Positions 1-12,500 of a DNA stretch of 64,000 bases are shown here, in pieces. The stretch's first letter is position 1. Every line of letters starts with the position of its first letter. Source of the stretch: Heterobilharzia americana. Lineage: Eukaryota > Platyhelminthes > Trematoda > Strigeidida > Schistosomatidae. The position numbers were made by a program, and so were the translations under genes. Where the stretch lies: positions 57,507,491 to 57,571,490 of the forward strand of contig OX104130.1 of the NCBI GenBank assembly GCA_944470555.2. The letters are read 5' to 3'. A model generated the notes under the pieces. The model made no database searches. It was given only the letters and a program-made list of their open reading frames with translations, and had not been told where the DNA came from.

Positions 1-549
1 ACCGAAGCCAGAATTGTATAATTCAGAAAGAATTTTTTTCATTTACGGTCCTCATTCACTAATCAATTTTAAGACTTTACAATCCGAAAGTCTAACTAAC
101 ACCTTACGCAATTTCTACTTTGTTACTGTGTTGCCTTTTTTAAAAACTAAATAATCTTTTATTTTCTTTCACACTGACAAAAGGTTTACTTAATTTGTTA
201 CGGATTACTCATCTCGTGGTTTCGAAACTTATTTATCAAGACTATGAAATCTTTAATTTTTACCCACTTAGTTTTCATTCCCATATTATTCTCCAGACCA
301 TAAACTGCTGAGAATTATCGTTTGGCAAACAGTACTGACATTTTTCAACGATACGTAAATGCGTTTCAACGGCTTTTAAGAACGATATCGAGGAAAACAA
401 ATTTTTCCTCTAAAAGGCTTGTGTTTTAACAAGTCAGTGCGATAATTTGATGTAAATATTAATTGTCGACCATTTCAAAACTAAAAATTTTGCCTCATGT
501 CTAGTGGCTTTTCGTTACTTATCGACAGATATCAGTTTAAAAATACCTC
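1..549. other. AT-rich stretch, no feature seen
   Basis: No open frame, repeat or RNA signature was recognised. It is presumably an intron of the CFAP46-like gene, because exon 14 ends at a donor upstream in transcript terms. Confidence 0.4.
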
Positions 550-1560
550 ACTCATTGACTGATGAAATCAACTTAGGTCCTTGTACAGAGGTGCTTCAGC
601 CGAAGTTGTCACACTTTACAGCAGTACACAAAGAACAAGTGGATAGAACAGGAGCGATATCAAAGTGAAAAGAGTTGCGTGTGAGTGTGAACAAACTGAG
701 GATGATAGTTAGTGCAAATATTCAAGCCTTAGATATCAAGGAGCTAGTGCTTCTGCTCCATTGTGACTAATTTCCAGACATCTTACCAACAGTCCTCAAC
801 CATTGATTCCTTTCATCTCGGTGACCCAAACCAGGCAGTCTACGTCTCTTCACACGACTTAGACGAACAGTAAGAGACTTCATCGACTGGTACTACGTCT
901 TCGTCTTATCACCCTAAACTCTCTTGCAATCTAGTCCAAATTCCTCTGGCATGGCAATTCAAGGTAGGCGATAGTGAGGAATGCGCAACACACTTTTAAG
1001 CCACCTCAGTCGACTGAGGTTCACAAGGTCATCAATCGACTTGCCTATCTTACCTAGTATCCTTCGACAGACCTCGACATAGCTCACGGTGATTCCACCA
1101 AACGTGAGCAATGATACGAAGACATCTTATGATCAAAACTCTCTGATAGCTCCCTGTCTTCTTCTTTAACGACCACGTCTCACAGCTGCATAGCAGAACG
1201 GAACAAACTAAACCGCAAAATACTCATCCACTGGTAGATAGTAGGATATCTCTCCATCCATCGCCAGAAATAACTGAATTTGGCAAATACTAAACGAACC
1301 TTCTTTATCCTAAGTGGGATTTCGTCCGCAACCAACCTGTTTGGGCCGGTGTGACTCCCCAAGTAAGTGAAGTAGTCGAGACATTCAACCACTTCACTCC
1401 TTATCATTAAACTGGGAGTATGTGGAGCGGATTGGTTGTGGAGCATCATCTCACATTTGACAGGTGGAAGATGCATACTACCCAAACATATTTAGATTTC
1501 TGCTCAACACATATAGAAGACGATGCACTTTTTCAGCGTCTTCACTCAGCAGGACAACTG
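550..1560 (-). mobile_element. LINE-2 3' fragment (APE-type non-LTR retrotransposon)
   Basis: The minus-strand frame at 1485-1180 encodes the region just after the RT domain: VECLDYFTYLGSHTGP, then DEIPLRIKKVRLVFAKF and a Trp-rich connector. The nearly full element at 41.6-45.3 kb carries the matching connector and 3' coding region in decayed form. The remainder (about 550-1180) is 3' sequence shared with 41930-42140 and 51395-51745, including a run of matching motifs around caaccattgattcctttcat. 5' truncated and inactive. Confidence 0.7.
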
Positions 1561-1569
1561 AAAAAGAAT

Positions 1570-2769
1570 ATTTATGAATAATTTGATCTCCAACTAATAA
1601 AACCTTAGGTTTCCACTAAAGAAACGATCTATGATGAATTATGAATGGGTATTATTGTAGTGGTTAGTAGGCTAAACCGACTTCTACAGGTATCTAACCG
1701 TTATTTACTGCTGTGAGTTACCTTTGAATTCGTTAAGTTATCATCAATCAGTAAGTAGGGCATGTAAGACGACAAAGATAAATACTGAAAGGTCCTACGA
1801 GTGACTTTAAAAGGCATTTCAGTAACTATTGAAGACCAATTTCTGTCGCACTTTTCATATATCTCCTAAGTATGTATCAGAGCTAAATGGACGTAAGCAC
1901 TTTGGAATCTAAAACAACTGCTAACTGTCAGCTGCTATACTTCACACCCGTACATCTAGTGAGAAGATGAGAAAACCGGAAAAATAATAGGAGTAGTTAT
2001 GAGAGTGGTATAAGTATAAGTTGATAAAAGGAATAAAATTTCAAGAAAAGATATGGCACCTTGGTATCTATGCCATTCAGATTGGTTTTGAAATGGATCA
2101 TATATTCAATTGAGCTTAACTTACCACTCCAGCGAAATGAAGCCTCTGTCATAAATATATATAGTAATACAGAAACCGAATTGCTTATTTATCTTGTATA
2201 TATCTCATATCCACTCATACTTACCTGTGAGAATGTATCATTAAAAATACTGCAACAACATAAGGGAAATGCAACTGGTTTGTGTGCAAGCTTTTATTTT
2301 AGGATCCGTTTCGTTCTCCTTCACTATTTTGACGTTCAGTATCATGTACATGTCTTATTCCAGAGTAAGTGACTTCAACAATGTAGAACATCCAAGAAAT
2401 CGATATCTCTTCTTAATTGTATTCTACTCTTTTATCTCTTTACTAGGTGCTGACAAATAGAGTTTTCCTTCTCTTGAAAATTCATATGATCAATCGTGGT
2501 ATGGATTGTAGTAAGAACTTAGCAGATGTCGGTTGATCAAAAGCTGCTTTACATCACGAATTGATATCAAACATGGAATACATAAAATTTATGAAATTCA
2601 AGACAACTGTTTCATATTAGTTTTAAAATTCTCAAGTGATATGCATTTACAACTCAGACAACTTTTAGATATCATGGCAGTCATCTTGTTACCATTAAGT
2701 TACTGAATGAGGAATTTTCATTTTAAGGATTAGGCACCCATCCTCAGTGCCAACCTGGTGGATCATTCA
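1570..2769. other. No convincing feature
   Basis: Open frames of 63 and 103 codons on the plus strand (2061-2460) are AT-rich, overlap each other and show no family motif or splice pattern. I regard them as chance. Confidence 0.35.
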
Positions 2770-2995
2770 ACCAACGTTCAGATGAAATATATGACTTCAA
2801 CAAGTTTTTCAAGTTGGTATTCATCATGAACTGACGTTAGTTGGAGGAACATTGAAAACCTCGGAGTATTGGACAGCTGCTCCGTCCTAGTGTGGGACTC
2901 TTCAGTGCGCACCTATGACCCCGCCAGCGATTAAACCTAGGACCTTCAGGTTCTGCGACTAGCACGTTACCACTGAGCCGCCGGTTCGAAATCCA
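2770..2995 (-). repeat. Hammerhead SINE-like repeat, family B copy 1a
   Basis: The minus strand carries a tRNA-like head (GGTCCTAGGTTTAATCGC near 2930) followed by a hammerhead-type segment at about 2865-2910. That segment has the 5' core CTGAAGA and stem II GTCC/GGAC, but GAAA is replaced by GGAG, so it should be dead. It faces copy 1b head to head. Confidence 0.65.
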
Positions 2996-3165
2996 GTGGT
3001 CCCTACTTCTAACTTCGGTCCCTGGCAGATTCATGGGTACGCACACCTGAGAAGTCCCACAATAAGACGAAACGGCTGTCCAGTGCTCGCAAGTTCTCAA
3101 TATTCATCCAATTGATGTTAGATCATGATGAATACCAACTTCAAAAATCACTAAATCCACAAACC
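2996..3165 (+). repeat. Hammerhead SINE-like repeat, family B copy 1b
   Basis: Plus-strand copy with hammerhead-like segment 3041-3086: the 5' core is CTGAGAA (invariant G changed to A), the loop is CCCACAATAA, the 3' core is GAAA and the closing arm is CAGTGC. The conserved G mutation should inactivate it. Its 3' part (atcatgatgaataccaact) mirrors copy 1a. Confidence 0.65.
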
Positions 3166-3415
3166 AGCCAATTAGACCCTCATATGTTGTTTATTTAGGA
3201 AAAACCTTTGGTAAGCCTGAGGGTGATGTTCAGAAATATTTTTAACTATGGTCGTCGTCAGACTAACTTATAACTATTATTGATAGATAAGACATCTTAA
3301 TCCCAGCCGCATTATCTAAGTAATACGATCATTGACAATACTTAGTTATCGCTCTCTTTGATTCATCAGTTATTTTGAAATTTTAACCAGCATAACTAGC
3401 GTAAAAGTGGCTTAC

Positions 3416-4005
3416 TGTGATGCTTTATAGAAGGCTTCTTCACCCGCTTCAAATAAACTATTTTCAATTGTTTGACTATCTTCACTAATTTCGCTTTTAT
3501 CAGGTCTTCTTTCGAGAAGTTCTACGTACTTAAATTTCACATCGGTGAAACGTTGTTTACCCCGCGTTTGTTGTTGTTGCTGCTGTTGTGATTGCTGTTG
3601 AACGTGTTTCCCACCAGATTTTAAGTTTTGTTGACGAATAGTTTTCATTTGATTCGATATACCAAACATGGCTAAACCACGAAGACAGAGCAAGTGAACT
3701 AGCCAATAATTGTTATTTACATCAATATGTTGTTTGTTATCACCATGGTGTAGTTCCTTTTGAATATTGGACATATCAATAATGTCTAAGATAGTTGAAT
3801 ACTGTGATGTTATGAATGCCAGCATAGCCAAACGTGTCCATAATTCAAGCTCTGTAAAACGGTCAGTAGCTGATTGATTTAGTCGTAAATCATATTTGAC
3901 AATGGTTTTTTCTTGTTCATTTGGAATATTTATTCTACCAGAGGGTAGTTCAGTGTGTATATTGGGCTTTTGGCTAGAAAATGTTGTCTGCATCAAATGA
4001 ATAGC
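3416..4005 (-). CDS. CFAP46: CFAP46 exon 14 of window (last seen)
   Basis: Exon of 590 bp with acceptor ctctttaag and donor CA|GTAAGC. It enters in phase 0 and leaves in phase 2, so the gene continues beyond 3416. It encodes AIHLMQTTF, then ELELWTRLAMLAFITSQY (TPR helix), YWLVHLLCLRGLAMFGISN, a polyglutamine-rich tract (QQQSQQQQQQQ) and a C-terminal AGEEAFYKAS helix. The order matches vertebrate CFAP46, but the Gln tract looks lineage-specific. No further exon was recognised between 1 and 3415. Confidence 0.88.
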
Positions 4006-7000
4006 CTTAAAGAGAATGTAATTTTAAAATTAAATGAATATAACTGTAGAATAATGGTCTATAAAAGTGGTCATCATAGGTGACTAGTTAACCAACTATC
4101 TGAATGTCAGTTTAAACTGATTTCTTTTATCACTTACCGATAATGAGTATCACTAACAAGGAACAATCAATTTGTTATCAACACCAGATCAGTATTTCTT
4201 ATCTTTTGTATAGGGCTTATTAGCAGTGCATTTAAATAAGGTGGAAGGCGTGTGGTGCTTTGAAACTCAGCAGAGGTAAAGATGATTTTTAGATAAGAGT
4301 CAGAATGATAAATTGCATATAATGAAACATAGATATGAGTGAAAGCTTACAGAAAAACGAGTGTTTGTTATTCATCTTCTGAAATGCTAATTTTTGCTGA
4401 CCACCTGTCACAAAACACTCTACTGAGTGTAAACTGTTAGTCTTGGTAGCTGAGATCTTAATACCAATTTTCTCTCTCCAATGTATGTCATTTGTTTGGA
4501 TAAATACTTTCATAATTATTTGAATGCATAATTGATAGATTTATCGGAAAAAAAAGTTTCGACTTTAAAAGTTAAAAAAAAAAACTTTTTTTCAGACAAC
4601 TCTTGCTTAGAAAGTCAATTCCAAGATTGCCTAAAATTCTACACTCACCAAGTAGCAGTATAAATTCAGCAAATTATGAGATTATTTTAATAGTTCCCAT
4701 CAATGAGAAAACTTATACGTAAAATCACTGAAAAACAAGATTAACTAGAACAGGTACTTAGTTCTGCTCCAGAGATTCTGAGAAAGAAATACTTCTTATA
4801 GCTTACGATATCTGTAGCTAATATTTGACAACAATAAAAAAACTCATGAAGTGCAATTGGGAGCATGATTCCATACCTTTAACCCCATGAAACTTTGACA
4901 TATTGGTTTGGGGATTTGACTTTCAATATTTGTGTCAAAACTAGCTGTGCTTACTGCATTTTTAACACCGAAGTGGTAAAATTAACTTTCAAAAAAATAA
5001 GAACAGTTGGTAGGCTGGTTAATACACTTGTATGTGGATAGTGAGTTATACTGAATCTTTGTATTCTGTGTGAAAAAGTAATCCCTATTCACAATTGTTT
5101 TTCATTTATAATGCATAAATCGTACAACTATCTATTTAGTCATATTTTGACAGTGAATATATTTTGAAAGACAAACGAAAATGTATATTTACATGGGCTG
5201 GCTTTCGAAAGTTTTCTAAGTGAAATTCATTCTCGAATTTTGTTGGAGCTTGGTCATATTTTGAAAATCTTACTTACTTTTTGTTGGCTCATCTGCTTAC
5301 CGTTTCACTGATTCCATCAATAAAGGAAAGTGACTATCTTTGATCTCAGTTTCTCTTGATCATTAGAAGCACTTTTAAATCAGTTCAAAAGTTATGAAAA
5401 TATTGACTATAGCTGTGTTTGGTATAAAACAGACTAAGATACAGTCAACGTAGTCCGTATAACCTTGGTATAGGAAATTACAAATAAAAACACACTACTC
5501 ACAAACAATAACTAGTATAAGAGTTCCACAGACAATAATCAGTGCTTCGTCACTCAAATCATAGGCATGGTTAAGGAATATGAAGTTAGATTGGTTTGAC
5601 TGAGGTTAAATGAATGCATAACAGAACACTAGGTTTTTTAGACTGCTTAGATGAAAGCATTTATAATGCTAAAAAAAATTGACAATTACCTCTGCTAATG
5701 TTGGGGCATCTTTGAATCCAACTAGAATATCCATTTGTTTTGTTGGTTCTATTATTGTCTGTGTACTTTGTTCATCGATGAGTCTAGATAAAATAACGCA
5801 CCACTCAGAGATATATTTTGACTTATTTGTTAGCCATAGAGAATGTACAGCTAACAGTGTTCGTGTTATCAGTGTTTCAAGGTAGATCTGAGCATCTTTT
5901 TGATTATTTGTTGCACGTTTACGTGTTTGATTATCGGAATCTGATGTAGAATTTATTTCAGTATAAATAGAATTATCTTCAGAAGAATCCATTGGAAATA
6001 AATTCCTGTGTACTGGTGGATTGGTGATTAACTGTTTTGCTGATAGCCAACATATTATCAGACGTGAACGGGTACTCAATGATAGAATTGGTTGTATTGT
6101 ACTGCCTTCATCGATCTCCTGAAGAAGATCCAATCTGTTAGGTTCACACAGTTTTCCAGCTAGCATTAACCAATCTATCGCTTTTTTTATGTAAGCTTGC
6201 CCTTCTGGTGGTACCTTGAATAAGATGGAATTTATTTGAAAAACAAAGAGTAACGATAGGTTATTCACTAGCTAACGAAAATACTTCATTCATCTCAATT
6301 CATATTCTTTGAACTCAAAGTTCTTAAAATATAAAGCTGTAGAACATGATACCCAAAGTGAAAGTCAACACTTGTTTAATTCCTATGAAGTCTAAAGAAA
6401 ACGTAAGTTTGAATATGGATACAAGCTAATAATCTCTGAATTTCACCAAACCGGATCAATCATGTGAGTTAATCGATGTAACCTGGCATCTCTGAATACG
6501 TGTGAAACTTAAAAAGCTTCTAATGAGGATTAAATAGATTTCCTTGAAATAATGGATACCACCGATAAATTCCTAGCTGTGTCGTAGTCATTACTCAAGT
6601 GATCGAGACTAGGTTTCGATAGTCAAGATCTAACGTGGTAAACAGTTGCGCTTTTAACAAGCCTGAAGATAGATGAAACTCGGCCAACTATTTGGGGATT
6701 AAAAGATCTAGGGACACTCATAAACAAAAAGAGCCTTTTTATACTATCTACTAAAAAAAGGATGGAAAACACCAGTCATATACAATCGGAACTACATCAA
6801 AAAATTTAAGCAATTATTCAAGGATGAAAACATAGGTTAAACAGCTGAAAGCTACTTAACTAAAAAATTGGTGATTTACAATTAGGATTCCAGGTTAACT
6901 CATGTAAATCATGTAAGTGACAAAAGAAGCCCACTAGCCCACATGGCATAGTGAGCTTTTTCTCCCTAGATTTTACAGAAAGTCGAATGTACGCTGACTA

Positions 7001-9426
7001 AATATTACTCTATAAGGTATAGTTCGTCTTACAGAAATCAGAGTGCAGTTTGTCCATGGAAAGAAAAATCCCTTAAGGAATAACGCAACCACTGCATCAG
7101 ATCATATAAAGTATTCATTAAATGGGCTAGAATTATTCACACTGATACTATCAACTTGATGACAGTTTTTGATTTTAAAGTTTCCTTCAAGTTACTTCTC
7201 TCCTAATCAACAATATAAATCTATTGGAACGTGTGCGAATTCAGTGTTTCTCACCAACTTAACCCATCGTTTAGCACTTCCAACCTTAAAATCATTTTCG
7301 TAGAGAAGTATTAAAACTAATGAAACGAACTTCTAGGCTATTCGTAGGAGTAACAGTGAAGAGACCACAAGTAATCGTCTTACCTTTGATGCAATCGAAA
7401 AATTATGTCACACCTATGTAGACAACGTCTTCGTCATTAGATATAGACAAAAATGTAGACAATGTTGACGAACTCATCAACCACTCTTTTCATGGCATCG
7501 AATTTACAACGGAAGAGAATCTGACAAACAGGAAAACTCGAGACACAAGTGTACAAAAAGTCAAACCCGATAAATAAAATCCTCAGGATACTCTTATTAC
7601 ACAATTATAGCGACCAACAAACCAGAATACATCAAAACTAAAGAAGATCAGAGAAACACTCCTCTCGAAGGAAGCCGCAACAGTTGGATATGGAAATGAA
7701 GCTGACCATTAAATATATCAGCCTTGAATATCGGAAATACAAAGACCAGAAAATCTTTAGAAGCTTCAAACTCAACTGAACCAATAGTGACAGGATGTGC
7801 AAATATTTATACAGTATAACAACGAATGGAAATGACGAAAAAGTACCAGAAAAACAACCAATTAAATAGTGATTCAAGCAGTGAAAGAACAATCGCAGCT
7901 AGTAATCACTTACATGAAGTATCATCAATACAAGCTGTATAACAACTCACTCACAACTCCTTCTTTTTGAATTTTTCATCTTTGAGGTTGGTTAAAAAGA
8001 TGACGGAAACTTCATGGCTGGGCCATAATGCTGGGAGAATGCAGCACCCTTAAACTGAGTTTCCACTTTGACCAATATCTGGAAATGACTTGTGTACAAT
8101 TAAACTCCACGCAATGCTTCAGTCTAAATAGCATGCCATGAAATTCGAGGACATTAATACGACATGATGAGATTACAAGAAGGTTGTGGTGTATTAGCGC
8201 GTATTGAATAATCCGATCGTATGTGAGTTGACAAGACTTTGTACACGAAGTCGTTCCCTGCTCAGAGATAAACTTTTTCGAAGCAATTATTCAGAATCTC
8301 CTTGTTTCTCACAATATCCCTTTAAATATGGAGTTTACTATGGTAATCAGTCTATCTAAAGGAGTTTTAGTCCCTTCCTAAATTCAAGTATATGTAGTAT
8401 ATCACATGGAATTTCATATCACATGAATAAAACTTATGTTTAGCACAGATAGGATTGAACCTGATCCTAACCTTACCTATATGACTATGTTTTTCTCATT
8501 GTGAAGACTTCCCTTGGGAATATAAATTTACGCTATCAGGAGCAGCATTAGAAGCATTTCGATTTTGGATATCCCAAGATGTAAACGAATACAAATCAAA
8601 CGGATTCAAATATTTCATCTAAAAGTATTAATTAACCGATCAGGCAAAGCTGAAGAGTTTATTTCATCAGAACAATGGACTATTTCAGTTTCACAAATTC
8701 ATAACCAGGGTTACGAAGGTGATCGAACAAGCTGGTCAGTTCCATTCTCATAAAGTAAATTAACTTTACAGATATGACTCAGTCACTCAGACGATGATAA
8801 CTAGTGTTTCTTTTTGCAGTCTCATAAGAGAGACCCTAGCAGTTTTATACCTGTGAGATGTCCTTTTTGTACACCAGAATGCACTAATGAGTAACAGAGT
8901 AACTTGATAACATAAGACTAAGAAAACTACTTACAGTGTATATAGTGGGTTTTGCTGACTTTCCTCTGTTTACCTTTTGACCTTTTTGTGGAGCATTGGA
9001 AGGTATGGTTTTAGTTTTATCACCGCCAGAAAGTGTTCCTGATTTGACTGGTTTCGGTAACCAAGGTTGAATTAGGCCATGAGCCAATACTGTAGCCATT
9101 TCAGCATATAACTGTGCAGGTAAACAGTTTGCTCCAATTTTGTTTGCATTCTCTAAGATTATCTAAATTGTTTAAATAGCATTTTTTTATGTATACATTT
9201 TTAAAAGTTAGTCTCAAAGGAAAGGTAATTTATCAAGAATATTATTAAAATTAGTGAGTAGGAAGTTAAAAATTGAGCTAAATTCGACAGATTTTTTCGA
9301 TATACTAACAAATAAAGAGCATCAGGAAAATAATTAAGCACCTACGAATTAATAGAAGACAGTTCAGATAAGAAACGTTTCTTTGTTGTGAATTATTTTC
9401 AAAAGCTGTACATTGCAATCATAGTT

Positions 9427-9509
<83 letters not shown>

Positions 9510-12500
9510 ATCAATGGTTAATGGATCACTACAAAGTCATCAAAAACAGTCAATAATATCACAAGGCTATAACAGCTAGAAGGTCAAATGAAAGTCATCG
9601 AAGGTTGCTTATAGGATTATAGTAACTAAACATAGAAATGAATACACTGTCTTAGGGAGATTATGAGTAAAGCAAAATTAGGGATTGAATTTATCTTTTT
9701 GAACATCTAGATCATGCTTGTAATGCTGGATTGGCAGAACCTTTGCTGCGTTGACGTGACCAATACTCACTCGTTTCGAGATGTTTGTCTTTATAAATGA
9801 CTTTGGAAGAAGATCCTCGTTGAGCACAGTGAACAGAGATAACCAAGTGTTCAAGAATTGAGCCATTGATGGCTTTACATTGTCCTGTAGACAGCGATGC
9901 GAGATAGTGTTCGAATATGCGTTCGAATAGAGCACGCTTTTTGCGGCCTATGTAACCAGCTCCAAAAGAGTAGATGAATTGGCCCAAAGCAGTAGTTTAT
10001 CCATGACACACCCTCGAATCAGTTGTTGACTGTGGAAAACAATCCGAAGCTGAGTCGAAAACAAGGTCTCCTTCAGTGCTTTGCACGGTCAATTTCCCAG
10101 TATCTCTGCAGATGTATTTCCCTTGAATCCAAGATTTATAAATAGCGCCTTCTTTGGAACCATGAGGGTATCTTCTTTGAAATTCTTATGCTTTATGTTT
10201 CTCTCAGTGAATCTTGAAGGATGATCACTCTCGACTAATACTGTTCAAAGTATTTCCAGCTTCTCACTTGTTGCATCATCCGTACAAATTGTTCTAATTC
10301 GTGTGAATAAATTAGATTTGTTTCCCTAATTAGTGCGACCCAGCTTTGAAAATGAGTATATTGACCATTCCAGGTTTGTTTTCTGTAAAACAATCTTCTC
10401 AGAGAACCACCATGTCTCCTTTTCAGTAGAATGTATTCCATGAGAGTCTTTTCCAAAGTCATTTGTAAAGACAAACATCTCGAAACGAGTGAGTATTGGT
10501 CACGTCAACGCAGCAAAGGTTCTGCCAATCCAGCATTACAAGCATGATCTAGATGTTCAAAAAGATAAATTCAATCCCTAATTTTGCTTTACTCATAATC
10601 TCCCTAAGACAGTGTATTCATTTCTATGTTTAGTTACTATAATCCTATAAGCAACCTTCGATGACTTTCATTTGACCTTCTAGCTGTTATAGCCTTGTGA
10701 TATTATTGACTGTTTTTGATGACTTTGTAGTGATCCATTAACCATTGATGGATTTATATATATTGTAACTATGATTGCAATGTACAGCTTTTGAAAATGA
10801 TTAGCAAATAAGAAAGTCTTTTAGCAAAGATGCGCACCCACTGACCATCCAGGTGCTCACTGCTGACGAGCCTAATACTAGGACAGACAGATGTCCATTG
10901 CCATCAGAAATGATAATAATCATCCCTTTATTCCAAATAATATATATGACAGTATGGAATTCTCAGCATGTAGTCTTTCAACAAAGTCATTCCCAGAACA
11001 CTTTTCCAGACTAAATAGTGATTCCATCTGAATGATGTTAATAATAACAGTATTCAAGGCAATCTTACCAAACAGCCAGGTGATTTTGGATCAGCATTCG
11101 GTTCATAATGAAGAACCAGCAGAAATGCAGACTTAGGTTTGGTAGTGGGGTTTCATTCAGCCAATCTAAGAATCTGGAACTCAAGCTAAATATATGAGGC
11201 ACATTATGACAGACCTGAATAAGATCAATAATCCAGAGAAAAACTCGGTAATTGCAATGCATGCATTAACACACAACCACACAATAGAGTGGGATAAAAC
11301 CACTGTGCTTAAATTCAATATGGCTGAGTGGAGAGAGAGAGTGATTACTGAATTTTTGTTCATTGAATCAACACGCAACACCTCGTTCAATCATGTGGAC
11401 ATTCCATCAAGTCGCCAACAGAATTCTTAGAAAAGATCAAAAACATTAACATAGAAAACGACGAACTAATAGTATCCTTCGATGTCACAGCATTATACAT
11501 ATCCATCGAACTTCGATTGGCCAAAGAAACGACGTTCCTCCTGCTCAATGAAGACACAAACCTTTCAGAACGCACAAGACTTAAATGTTCAAGTCTGATC
11601 AAACTCATCGACCTTTGTATGACAACATACTTCCGATTCAATGGTAAAATATACAAACAGATGAAAGGAACTCCATTGGGATCACCAATATCCGGACTTA
11701 TTTCAGAAGCAGTGATGCAGAGACTGGAAGCCATCATTCTACCTGTGATTAAACCAAAAATTTCGACCCGCTATGTGGATGACACTTTTGTCATCATTAA
11801 AAAAGATGATGTAGGAAACACCAACAGTTTGATCAACAACGTTTTCAGTAACATAAAATTCACAATGGAGGAGTCAAACAACCAACTACCATTCCTCGAT
11901 GTTCTAGTCAGTAGGACAAATGACAGAAATCTGGAAACCCAAATGTACAGAAAGCCAACACACACTGACCAAATCCTCAACTACAATAGCAACAACCCAA
12001 CAAGGCACAAAATCAGTTGCGTCCAGACTCTATTCAAAAGGGCGAGGAAACACTGCAGCACCAGAACTTCGCAGGAAAACGAAGAAAATTACTTGATGTC
12101 CAACCTAAAGAAAAACGGTTACCCACGAAACTTTATCAGAAGATGCCTATCCCGTGCATCATCAACTACAAAGCCATCAATAAACGCATCATTCTACCAT
12201 ACATGAAGAATGAATTTATCACAGATCACGACAAGATTACTGAGACCACTTGGAATTGGGATATCGCTTCATATACTAACAAATTCCCTCCGAACACAAT
12301 TTATTATGCAGACTAAAAGACGCAATAACCACAGAAGAAAAACCGAATATCATTTACAAAATCGACTGCAATAACTGTAGTCAACCCTACATTGGACAAA
12401 GCGGTTGCCCTCTTTGCCTTCGTCTACATGAGCACCAACTGGCTATTAAACGTCACGACATTTCATCACTCATTTCAATGCACATGGATAATTGTGGATA

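Noticed and set aside
9388..9579. Plus-strand ORF with a long Tyr-Ile repeat
   Set aside because: It is a translation of the (TA)n microsatellite. The same applies to frames at 20862, 45524 and 58374.
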